Positions 6,643 to 12,390 of a DNA stretch of 12,495 bases are shown piece after piece. This DNA comes from Pyramidobacter sp. (GTDB taxonomy: Bacteria; Synergistota; Synergistia; Synergistales; Dethiosulfovibrionaceae). The stretch is from NCBI GenBank assembly GCA_017940445.1, contig JAGAYQ010000157.1, positions 1 through 12,495 on the forward strand, in the 5' to 3' direction. The translations under genes and the position numbers were made by a program. Below the pieces are notes generated by a model, which saw nothing but the letters and a program-made list of their open reading frames with translations, did no database searches and was not told where the DNA came from. Numbering within the stretch: position 1 is the stretch's first letter; each line of letters opens with the position of its first letter.

Positions 6643-6675
6643 CGAGGGTTCCGGCGGAACGTGCTGGAACCCTCG
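6643..6675 (-). terminator. Intercistronic hairpin after tctC (weak terminator or attenuator)
   Basis: A perfect 10-bp stem (CGAGGGTTCC 6643-6652 with GGAACCCTCG 6666-6675) with 13-nt loop lies 33 nt after the tctC stop. On the minus strand it is followed by only TTTTGG. A shorter competing hairpin, GTTCCG (6648-6653) with CGGAAC (6655-6660), shares one arm. It probably protects the tctC message or reduces readthrough, matching the usual excess of binding protein over permease. Confidence 0.65.
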
Positions 6676-6708
6676 ATTGTTACGAAATTGCGGAAACGTC
6701 TTAGACGA

Positions 6709-7680
6709 TTACTTGCGGGCCTTGCCGGCTTCCACTTCGGCGACGACCGCGGCGATGTCCTTCTGCTGCTGCTCGAACATCTCGGTGAAGTCCTTGCGGT
6801 TCATCCACATGTCGGCGGGCAGACCGGCCTTGGTGTAGGTCTCGGTGAACTCGGGATCGTTGAAAGCCTTCAGGAACACGTACTCGATACGGGCGATGAT
6901 CTCATCGGGCGTGCCCTTGGGAGCGACAATGCCGCGCCACGGACCGTCCACCACGTCCACGCCTTTCTCGGTCGCGATCGGCACGTTGGGGAACTCGACC
7001 AGGCGCTTGGACGCCAGCGTCAGAAGGTAGGTCACGTCGCCGGCGCGGACCTGCTCGGAAAGCTCGGAGGGCGAAACGGTCGTCAGATCGACATGACCGC
7101 CCAGCATCGATGTCATGGCCTGCGAGCTGCCGTTGGTGGGCACGACGACCCACTGCAGACCGGTCTTTTTCATCACGCGCAAAATAGCCAGATGATCCGA
7201 AGCCATAGCGCCGGAAACGCTGACCTTGATGGCGTTAGGATTGGCCTTGCTGTACTCCACAAGCTCTTCCCAGGTCTTGAAGCGGCTGGTAAGGCAGGCA
7301 AGCGTCTCGGGCTCGTAGACCATGTTGACGATGGGCGTGAACGACTCGGTCTTGAACGGGGTTTTGCGCGTCAGCGGAGCGATGACGACAGAGGGACCGA
7401 CCTCGCTGAGCGTGTAGCCGTCGGGACGCGAGCGCGCGACTTCCTGATAGCCGGTCGCGCCGCCGCCGCCGGGACGGTTCTCGACGGTGATCGGCTGGCC
7501 AAGGTACTTCTCGGCCACCTTGGCCGCAAGACGCGTGGTGATGTCGGCAGCGCCGCCGGCCGCAAAGGGAACGATGATCTTCACGGGCTTGGAGGGGTAA
7601 TCGGCGGCAAGAGCCGCGACGGGCGTGAGGCACAGAGCTGCAACAGCCAGGAGCGAAACGATACGACGAGTCAGTTTCAT
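6709..7680 (-). CDS. tctC: TctC, periplasmic substrate-binding protein of the TTT system (Bug family)
   Basis: The 323-residue product has a Sec signal peptide (MKLTRR, hydrophobic core, cleavage likely at ALA-ADYP). It then shows family hallmarks: YPSKPVKIIVPFAAGGAADI near the mature N-terminus, the ENRPGGGGATGY loop, ARSRPDGYTL, and the late GPWRGIVAPKGTP segment. Bug/TctC proteins bind carboxylates and related compounds through the two loops and water-mediated contacts, then deliver them to TctAB. No lipobox cysteine is present at the cleavage site, so it should be soluble in the periplasm. ATGs at 7680 and 7689 and a TTG at 7707 are in frame; AAAGGA lies only 4 nt before 7689 but about 11 nt before 7680, so 7680 is preferred slightly. 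Ligand not predictable. Confidence 0.93.
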   Translation of the reverse strand: MKLTRRIVSLLAVAALCLTPVAALAADYPSKPVKIIVPFAAGGAADITTRLAAKVAEKYLGQPITVENRPGGGGATGYQEVARSRPDGYTLSEVGPSVVIAPLTRKTPFKTESFTPIVNMVYEPETLACLTSRFKTWEELVEYSKANPNAIKVSVSGAMASDHLAILRVMKKTGLQWVVVPTNGSSQAMTSMLGGHVDLTTVSPSELSEQVRAGDVTYLLTLASKRLVEFPNVPIATEKGVDVVDGPWRGIVAPKGTPDEIIARIEYVFLKAFNDPEFTETYTKAGLPADMWMNRKDFTEMFEQQQKDIAAVVAEVEAGKARK

Positions 7681-7715
7681 AACAGACATCTTCCTTTCGT
7701 GATGCAAATAAGATT

Positions 7716-7750
7716 ATGAGGTTGCGCGGGCCGCCCTCATGAACGGCCCG
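7716..7750. repeat. Interlocking hairpin arms upstream of tctC
   Basis: Two inverted repeats interleave: ATGAGG (7716-7721) with CCTCAT (7735-7740), and CGGGCCG (7727-7733) with CGGCCCG (7744-7750). Nested order makes them either alternatives or a pseudoknot. No U tract follows, so this is not an ordinary terminator. It fills most of the gap between the dehydrogenase gene and tctC. Confidence 0.5.
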
Positions 7751-7767
7751 TTAAAGCCGGAACAAAC

Positions 7768-8667
7768 TTATTTGTAGTCCTTCTTCTCCCAGACGGCGAA
7801 GACCTCTTCCCACGTCTTGGGGGCCTTGCCGCCCAGTTCCTTGTTCATGCCCATAGCGGCCGAATGCTCAAGACGCTTTTTCGCGCCCGCGGCGATCAGA
7901 GGCTCGACGCCGACTTCTTCCATCAGCTCCATGGCCTCGCCCACTTCAAAGGCGCGGCGCTCGGAGTGCACAAGATCAGCGCCGGCCATGCGCTGAGCCA
8001 GCTCCTTGAACGATTCCTTATCCATCGAGTTGGAGACCGACTCAAGGATGTTCTCCTCGATGCCCATCTTGCGCGCGAACAGGAACGTCTCGACGATCAG
8101 CGCTTCGATGCCCTTCATGAAGACGCTGCGCGCCAGCTTGATGCGGCTGGCTGCGCCCGGCTTGCTGCCGGGGCCGACCAGACTGATCTTCATCGCAAAG
8201 GGCGTCATGCGCTCCTTCCACTCCTCGGCGCCGTCGCCGGAAGCCAGCATCGGCACCTTGTGCGCCGAAACGACCAGCGAACCGAGCATGGCCGAGTCGA
8301 CGTACTTCGCGCCTTTTTCGGCGAACTTCTCCGCCTCGGCCTCTTTGATGCGGGGCAGAGCCGTGGTGGTGTCGACGAAAAGCTGGCCTTTCCTGGCAAA
8401 AGGCAGCAGACCGTCGGCCGTGCCCGCCGTGAACTTGGCCGGCACGCAGAGCACGACCACTTCGCAGCTGTCGACCACTTCCTGAGCGGACTGCGCGACC
8501 GTCACGCCGGCGTCTTCCGCACGGTGAAGGAACACGTCTTTCGCCGCGCCGCCCATGTTCAGCGCCACGTCGAACGCGCAGATGTCCTCAAAGCCTTCCT
8601 TTTTGAGTCCCTTGCCCATGTTGTAAGCCGCTTCGCCGAAGCCGATGTACCCAAGTTTGAAACCCAT
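7768..8667 (-). CDS. Beta-hydroxyacid dehydrogenase-like NAD(P) oxidoreductase with DUF1932-type C-terminus
   Basis: A 299-residue protein of the 3-hydroxyisobutyrate/6-phosphogluconate dehydrogenase superfamily. The N-terminal Rossmann motif is GYIGFGEAAYNMGKGL (GxGxxA form, residues 6-21), and VVVLCVPA marks the fourth strand. The all-helical C-terminal part resembles DUF1932. The probable catalytic Lys is K177 in GAASRIKLARSVFMKG; the Asn residues that follow this Lys in classical members are replaced by Arg and Ser, so the substrate may differ. No signal peptide: cytoplasmic. An in-frame TTG at 8673 exists, but the ATG at 8667 is preferred, with AAGGGG 9 nt upstream. It is the first gene of the transport operon, so it probably oxidises or reduces a hydroxy acid derived from the imported compound. 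The exact reaction is unknown. Confidence 0.8.
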   Translation of the reverse strand: MGFKLGYIGFGEAAYNMGKGLKKEGFEDICAFDVALNMGGAAKDVFLHRAEDAGVTVAQSAQEVVDSCEVVVLCVPAKFTAGTADGLLPFARKGQLFVDTTTALPRIKEAEAEKFAEKGAKYVDSAMLGSLVVSAHKVPMLASGDGAEEWKERMTPFAMKISLVGPGSKPGAASRIKLARSVFMKGIEALIVETFLFARKMGIEENILESVSNSMDKESFKELAQRMAGADLVHSERRAFEVGEAMELMEEVGVEPLIAAGAKKRLEHSAAMGMNKELGGKAPKTWEEVFAVWEKKDYK

Positions 8668-8704
8668 TTTCAACGACCCCTTTTCTATAAATGAAATAAC
8701 TAAA

Positions 8705-8717
8705 TTCAGAATCTGAA
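8705..8717. promoter_or_regulatory. Operator-like palindrome at the operon's predicted transcription start
   Basis: TTCAGA-A-TCTGAA is a perfect 6+1+6 inverted repeat. It spans the expected +1 (about 8714) of the promoter at 8721-8749, where a bound repressor would block transcription. No regulator gene is adjacent, so the protein is unknown. Confidence 0.5.
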
Positions 8718-8720
8718 AAA

Positions 8721-8749
8721 ATCATACTCGTCCGGCGACTCTTTGTCAA
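8721..8749 (-). promoter_or_regulatory. Sigma-70 promoter of the carboxylate operon
   Basis: On the minus strand the -35 is a perfect TTGACA (8744-8749), the spacer is exactly 17 bp, and the -10 is TATGAT (8721-8726). The start should be near 8714, giving a leader of about 47 nt before the dehydrogenase ATG. Such a near-consensus promoter normally needs repression, consistent with the neighbouring palindromes. Confidence 0.85.
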
Positions 8750-8769
8750 TCAAAAAATCGAAATTATAC

Positions 8770-8777
8770 TGTATACA
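8770..8777. promoter_or_regulatory. TGTATACA palindrome upstream of the operon promoter
   Basis: An 8-bp perfect palindrome overlaps a second dyad, TATAC-T-GTATA (8765-8775). It is centred about 60 bp upstream of the predicted start. A GTATAC core is typical of operators for FadR/FCD-type GntR regulators, many of which control organic-acid operons; the match is short, so this is suggestive only. Confidence 0.4.
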
Positions 8778-8837
8778 CGGAAGCTAACGTTTGCTGATGA
8801 TTGCGCCGGATGAAAACTGGTGAGGGGACTTTGCACT

Positions 8838-8891
8838 AAAAAGCAAATGCGCGGCGTGAGCGGAAAAAATCCGCTTGCGCCGCGCATTTGC
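8838..8891 (-). terminator. Strong terminator of the merR redox operon
   Basis: A 14-bp perfect outer stem (8843-8856 with 8878-8891) continues through two G-U wobble pairs into a 6-bp inner stem (AGCGGA 8859-8864, TCCGCT 8870-8875) with a loop of five A. The RNA stem is therefore about 22 bp. On the minus strand it is followed by five T. It lies about 30 nt after the cyclophilin-like gene's stop and insulates the next operon. Confidence 0.85.
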
Positions 8892-8922
8892 GTCCGTATT
8901 TTCTGCGGTACAGATACGGTCT

Positions 8923-9381
8923 TTACTCTGAAAGTGAGAGCGTTGCCGTCACGCTGGCGGGACCGAGGAGCTTTTTCAGTTCTTCTTTGGAAATCCCTTC
9001 GATGTTCCCCAGACGCGTAAACGTCCAGGAATTTCGATCGTAATACAGCACAAATTGACGGCCCTGATACAGGATCAGATCGCCGGAATCGGTGTCGAGC
9101 GGCTCGTCGTTCGTCGGCAGATCCTGGGGGAGCGGACCGACTTTTTCAAAATTGCCGTAATCGTGCAGTTCAAGCGTCAGCGGTCCTTTCCTGAGCAATT
9201 CGGCAAGCGCGCGCGCCGATGAATTGTCGGCCAGCGTTGCGGCAAGGTCGCGGCCGTTGACATGGATGTTCATTTTCAGCTCCTTTTTCGCCTCGCTCCG
9301 CGCCGGAGCGGAAAGACCGCCGAGCGCCGTGAGGCTGGCGGAGAGCAATGCTGCTGCAAAGATCAAACGATGATGTCTCAT
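8923..9381 (-). CDS. Cyclophilin-like fold protein, probably exported
   Basis: The ATG at 9381 gives 152 residues. The first ~31 look like a signal peptide (MRHHR, a long Ala/Leu core, then small residues to SEA). From residue 37 the protein matches the bacterial cyclophilin-like family: MNIHVNGRDLAATLADNSSA, GPLTLELHDYGNFEKVGPLP, and the motif GDLILYQGRQFVLYYDRNSW-TFTRLGNI. Isomerase activity is not established for this family. The ribosome site for 9381 is poor (GAAGGG 13 nt away), whereas an internal ATG at 9273 has GGAG 7 nt upstream and would yield just the core domain, in the cytoplasm. Both products are possible. It is last in the operon, 20 nt after the SUMF1-like gene. I recall this family near flavodoxin and aldo/keto reductase genes in other anaerobes, as here. 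Confidence 0.75.
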   Translation of the reverse strand: MRHHRLIFAAALLSASLTALGGLSAPARSEAKKELKMNIHVNGRDLAATLADNSSARALAELLRKGPLTLELHDYGNFEKVGPLPQDLPTNDEPLDTDSGDLILYQGRQFVLYYDRNSWTFTRLGNIEGISKEELKKLLGPASVTATLSLSE

Positions 9382-9401
9382 GACGGCAAAGAAGCCCTTC
9401 G

Positions 9402-10235
9402 CTATTTGTTGCGAGCCAGCCGGAAACCGCGGCTCACGAACGCGTCGTCGGGCGTCTGCGACGAGCGGTAGGCGCTGCGCAGGTGCTTGGCAAAGTCGTT
9501 CCAGCCGCCGCCGCGGCAGACGCGTGTGGCGCCGTTTTCGGGGCCGGCCGGATCGGTCTGAGGCTGCTGAGGATAGGCGCCGTAGCGGTCCCAGCACCAT
9601 TCGCTGACGTTGCCGTGAACGTCGTACAGGCCCCAGGCGTTGGGCTTGAAGCTGCCGACGTCGACAGTATGCGCACGGTAGGAACCGGGCTTCACGTCGA
9701 GGTTGCCGGTGGAGAAATAATTCTGCTCGATGTTGTACGGGTAGTGTCCGTAATAGTTGGCCTGTTTGGGGCTTGGCGAGGGGACGATGCTGAACGGTCC
9801 CTTTCCGCCGGCCCGGGCGGCGTATTCCCACTCGGCCTCGGTAGGCAGGCGGTAGCCGCTGGCGGTCCGGTCCCAGGTCACGTTTTCGCCGTCGATCGTG
9901 TACGCCGGTTTCAGGCCTTCGCGCTTGCTTTTGAGGTTGCAGAATCTCACGGCGTCGAACCAGCTGACAGTCTCGACGGGACGGTTCTTTCCCCTGAATT
10001 CGCTCGGATTTTTCCCGGTGATGGCCTGATATTCGGCCTGCGTCACTTCGTGCGTGCCGATATAAAAGTCGCTGACGGTCACGGTGTGCTGAACTTCGTC
10101 GGCTTCGCGCCAGTTTTCGCTTTCCGGGCTGCCCATCTGGAACGTGCCGCCTTTGATCAGCGTCATGCCGTCATTTGCCGCAAGCGCTGCCGGGGCGCTC
10201 AGCAGCAGCATGGCACAGAGAACGGTCTTTTTCAT
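9402..10235 (-). CDS. Exported SUMF1/formylglycine-generating-enzyme-like protein lacking the active-site cysteines
   Basis: The 277-residue protein starts with a Sec signal peptide (MKKTVLCAMLLLSAPAALAA). The SUMF1 domain follows: MTLIKGGTFQMGSPESE, FYIGTHEVTQAEYQAITG, RPVETVSWFDAVRFCN, YRLPTEAEWEYAARAG, NAWGLYDVHGNVSEWCWD and RVCRGGGWND. In true formylglycine-generating enzymes two cysteines lie just after the RGGS-type motif; the matching positions here are D247 and L252, so that chemistry is not expected. The domain also serves as a C-type-lectin-like scaffold in other proteins. No sulfatase gene is present. The start at 10235 is 3 nt after the flavodoxin stop with no clear ribosome site, so it is probably translationally coupled. 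Family is certain; role unknown. Confidence 0.85.
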   Translation of the reverse strand: MKKTVLCAMLLLSAPAALAANDGMTLIKGGTFQMGSPESENWREADEVQHTVTVSDFYIGTHEVTQAEYQAITGKNPSEFRGKNRPVETVSWFDAVRFCNLKSKREGLKPAYTIDGENVTWDRTASGYRLPTEAEWEYAARAGGKGPFSIVPSPSPKQANYYGHYPYNIEQNYFSTGNLDVKPGSYRAHTVDVGSFKPNAWGLYDVHGNVSEWCWDRYGAYPQQPQTDPAGPENGATRVCRGGGWNDFAKHLRSAYRSSQTPDDAFVSRGFRLARNK

Positions 10236-10238
10236 GGT

Positions 10239-10790
10239 CTAAAAGCCGTTTTTCTTCAGCCAGGCGTCGAGGTCGCGTCCCAGGGTGTCGCCGCCGGAGT
10301 AGTAGATGGATAGGGGATGCTGCACGGTGGCGTTCGGCACGAGCTTGGTGATGGCGGAAACGCTCTGGCCCAGTCGTCCGCCGCCGTTGCTGCAGAAGGG
10401 CGAGATGACTTTGCCGGAGAAGTCGTAGCTCTCCAGGAACGTGGCGATGGGCATGGGGATGCTGGCCCACCAGTTGGGATAGCCGAGCAGGATCGTGTCA
10501 TACTTGCTCATGTCGGCGACTTTGTTTTTGATCGCCGGACGGGCGGCGGCGCGCTGATCGCGCTGGGCTTCCTTGAGCACGGTGTTGTAGTCGTCGGAAT
10601 AGGGCTTGACGAGCTCGATCTCGAACACGTCGGCTCCGGTCTTGCGGGCGATCTCCTGAGCGATGCCGCGTGTGGTGCCGCCCCACGAGTAGAACGCGAT
10701 CAGCGTCTTGGCAGGCGTCGGCTTGGCGAAGGCGGCCGAGGCGGCGAAAACGGTAAGAGCTGCTGCGAGGATGGCGAGTGTCTTTTTCAT
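10239..10790 (-). CDS. Exported flavodoxin-like protein
   Basis: The 183-residue protein consists of a Sec signal peptide (MKKTLAILAAALTVFAASAA, cleavage likely at AFA-KPT) and one flavodoxin domain. The FMN phosphate loop is YSWGGTTRGIA (S35-T40). The second flavin loop is GYPNWWASIPMPIATFLES, and the third region is PFCSNGGGRLG. The domain resembles the Flavodoxin_4 family. Flavodoxins normally work as cytoplasmic electron carriers, so export is notable; FMN would have to be acquired outside the cytoplasm or before export. The signal lacks a twin arginine. AAAGGAGA lies 7 nt before the ATG. It follows the aldo/keto reductase gene by 45 nt. Redox partner unknown; one possibility is reduction of quinones or extracellular electrophiles, which is inference. 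Confidence 0.87.
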   Translation of the reverse strand: MKKTLAILAAALTVFAASAAFAKPTPAKTLIAFYSWGGTTRGIAQEIARKTGADVFEIELVKPYSDDYNTVLKEAQRDQRAAARPAIKNKVADMSKYDTILLGYPNWWASIPMPIATFLESYDFSGKVISPFCSNGGGRLGQSVSAITKLVPNATVQHPLSIYYSGGDTLGRDLDAWLKKNGF

Positions 10791-10812
10791 GAATATTTCT
10801 CCTTTCGATTTT

Positions 10813-10837
10813 AACCGCGCAATAAACTGCGCAGGTT
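10813..10837. repeat. Intercistronic hairpin between reductase and flavodoxin genes
   Basis: AACC-GCGCA (10813-10821) pairs with TGCGC-A-GGTT (10828-10837), nine pairs with one bulged A and a 6-nt loop. The arm overlaps the reductase stop codon. No U tract follows on the minus strand, so mRNA processing or stability is more likely than termination. Confidence 0.45.
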
Positions 10838-11771
10838 ATTTCATTTCCTTTTCCCAGAAGCGGATGACGTTGAGTCTGAGGCTGTCGGCGAGCTTTTCGA
10901 GGCCGCAGACGTCTTCAGCGGCGAGCGTGACGCCGGCGGCTTTGACCGCATCGAGAACGTGGCTTTCCTTCGTGACGCCGATGATCGGCAGCGCGCCTTT
11001 GGCGATGGCCCAGGCGACGGGGATCTGTGCCGGGGCGACGCCGTATTTTTGCGCTAACCGTTTCAGCTCGGCGTTGAGGACGGCCAGCTTGTCAAGGATC
11101 GGGTTGTAGGTCTGCGCGCGAGCCGACCCCTCGGGCATGGGGTGTGCGGGGTCGTATTTCCCGGACAGCGCGCCCTGTTCGAGCACCATGTAGGCGAAGA
11201 AATGAACGCCGTTTTGCGCGCAGTAATCGAGGATGCCGGACTCTTCTGAAGAGCGGTTGATCAGGCTGTAGTGGTTCTGCACGGCCGACAGTTTCAGTCC
11301 GTGCGCCCTGAGGATCACATCTGCCTGCCTGATCTCCTCAAGGTTGTGATTCGACACGCCGATCAGCGGCGCGTCGGAGCGCCCCTCAAAGTACTTTGCC
11401 AGCTCTTCCGTCCAGTGCGGCGCGCCGACGACGTTGTGGATCCAGTAAATGTCGAAGCGGTCGAGGTCCATCAGGCGCAGCTGCATCTCGATCATGTCCT
11501 TCATCGCCGTGGGCGAAGCGGCATCGGCGCACTGCGGGGTGAACTTGTCAGAGATGAGGAATGACTCTCGCGGCAGGCCTTTCAAAAAGCTTGCCAGAGT
11601 CTTTTCGGATGTGCCCATGCCGTAAGCGTAGGCTGTGTCCCAGAGCGTCAGGCCGTTTTTCATCGCCGTTTCAAAAATGGGGCGGAGCGTTTCGGCGTCA
11701 AAATTGCCGCCGAATGTTCCGTCGTTGCCCCATGCCCACGCGCCAAGGGCGATCTTAGGAAGCTTTTTCAT
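10836..11771 (-). CDS. Aldo/keto reductase
   Basis: A 311-residue NADPH-dependent carbonyl reductase of the AKR superfamily, full length. The catalytic tetrad is complete: D45 and Y50 in WDTAYAYG, K76 in ISDKF, and H112 in YWIHNV. The cofactor-binding C-terminal half shows VSNHN, SAVQNHYSLINR and ALPIIGVTKESHV. It would be cytoplasmic. ATGs at 11777 and 11771 are both possible; the first overlaps the merR stop as ATGA but has AGGAGA only 2 nt before it, while 11771 has it 8 nt upstream and is preferred. The gene directly follows merR in the same transcript. Substrate unknown; reduction of reactive aldehydes or ketones would fit the MerR context. Confidence 0.92.
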   Translation of the reverse strand: MKKLPKIALGAWAWGNDGTFGGNFDAETLRPIFETAMKNGLTLWDTAYAYGMGTSEKTLASFLKGLPRESFLISDKFTPQCADAASPTAMKDMIEMQLRLMDLDRFDIYWIHNVVGAPHWTEELAKYFEGRSDAPLIGVSNHNLEEIRQADVILRAHGLKLSAVQNHYSLINRSSEESGILDYCAQNGVHFFAYMVLEQGALSGKYDPAHPMPEGSARAQTYNPILDKLAVLNAELKRLAQKYGVAPAQIPVAWAIAKGALPIIGVTKESHVLDAVKAAGVTLAAEDVCGLEKLADSLRLNVIRFWEKEMK

Positions 11772-11773
11772 GC

Positions 11774-12259
11774 TCATGATCTCCTTTTCTCAGATTTTGC
11801 TTTGTTTGTCCCGGATGACTGTTCGTCAGCGGCAGCGTCGTGACTGACGTGTTTTTCTTCTTTGGACGCGGCCCTTTTCCACGCTTCGACGATCTCCATG
11901 ATGACGGGATCGCAGAGGTCGTCGTAATTGGCGAGCTTGTACTCCATCACGTCGAGGCAGCTTTGCAGGCGTTCGAGGCGTGCTTTCAGCTCGTCGCGGA
12001 TCTCCAGCAGGATCGCGCGCCGCGCTTCTTTTGAGTCACTGTCGGAAAAGGCCAGCTTGACGTACTCGGCAAAACGCCCGATGGGGATCCCGGTGCCGCG
12101 AAAGCGCTGGATCAATTCGATCCAGCTGAGCGTGTGCTCGTCATAGTCGCGGTATCCCGACTCGTCGCGCCGCACGGAAGGGATCAGACCTTCCTTTTCA
12201 TAATAGCGCAGCGTGTCGGGCGAAAGACCTGTGCGCGCCGCTGCTTCTTTGATGTTCAT
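11774..12259 (-). CDS. MerR-family transcriptional regulator
   Basis: The 161-residue protein has a MerR N-terminal winged helix: MNIKEAAARTGLSPDTLRYYEKEGLI, then the wing RRDESGYRDYDEHTLSWIELIQ. A long dimerisation helix follows (about 78-111), then a lysine-rich, low-complexity tail. Two cysteines, C101 and C116, flank the end of the dimer helix and could sense thiol-reactive compounds; no clustered metal-binding cysteines are seen. Pattern and partner genes resemble the NmlR/AdhR-type aldehyde or redox regulators, an inference. The frame extends upstream to 12403, but the start at 12259 begins exactly at the MerR domain and has AGGAGAG 7 nt before it. It heads the operon and probably controls both its own and the divergent flavodoxin promoter. 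Its TGA at 11774-11776 overlaps the upstream possible start of the reductase. Confidence 0.93.
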   Translation of the reverse strand: MNIKEAAARTGLSPDTLRYYEKEGLIPSVRRDESGYRDYDEHTLSWIELIQRFRGTGIPIGRFAEYVKLAFSDSDSKEARRAILLEIRDELKARLERLQSCLDVMEYKLANYDDLCDPVIMEIVEAWKRAASKEEKHVSHDAAADEQSSGTNKAKSEKRRS

Positions 12260-12284
12260 AATGGTTCTCTCCTTTCTGACATTG

Positions 12285-12315
12285 ATTATAAAGGTTGGAG
12301 CGCGGTCCAAGTCAA
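12285..12315 (-). promoter_or_regulatory. MerR-type promoter of the merR operon
   Basis: On the minus strand the -35 is TTGACT (12310-12315) and the -10 is a perfect TATAAT (12285-12290), 19 bp apart instead of 17. The spacer holds a dyad, TTGGA (12295-12299) and TCCAA (12306-12310) around CGCG. Over-long spacers with a central dyad are the hallmark of promoters twisted into activity by MerR-family proteins, so autoregulation is likely. Confidence 0.82.
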
Positions 12316-12329
12316 GCGGCAAAGTAAAC

Positions 12330-12360
12330 TTGCCTTGGAGGCTGCTCAAAGGTGTACAAT
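12330..12360 (+). promoter_or_regulatory. MerR-type promoter of the divergent flavodoxin gene
   Basis: The -35 is TTGCCT (12330-12335) and the -10 is TACAAT (12355-12360), again 19 bp apart. An imperfect dyad, CCTTGGAG (12333-12340) with CTCAAAGG (12345-12352), seven of eight pairs, fills the spacer. It shares the TTGGAG half-site with the merR promoter, so the same regulator probably acts at both. Confidence 0.8.
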
Positions 12361-12390
12361 AGGCAAAAATACTTCTGGGAGGAATGCAGT

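Noticed and set aside
6064..7719. Very long plus-strand open frame (551 codons) opposite tctB and tctC
   Set aside because: It covers two convincing minus-strand genes plus the intergenic element, and its translation is rich in His, Asp, Arg and Gln with no domain. This is the usual antisense shadow of GC-rich coding sequence.
9402..10235. Active formylglycine-generating enzyme
   Set aside because: The two essential cysteines after the RGGS-type motif are missing and no sulfatase is nearby.
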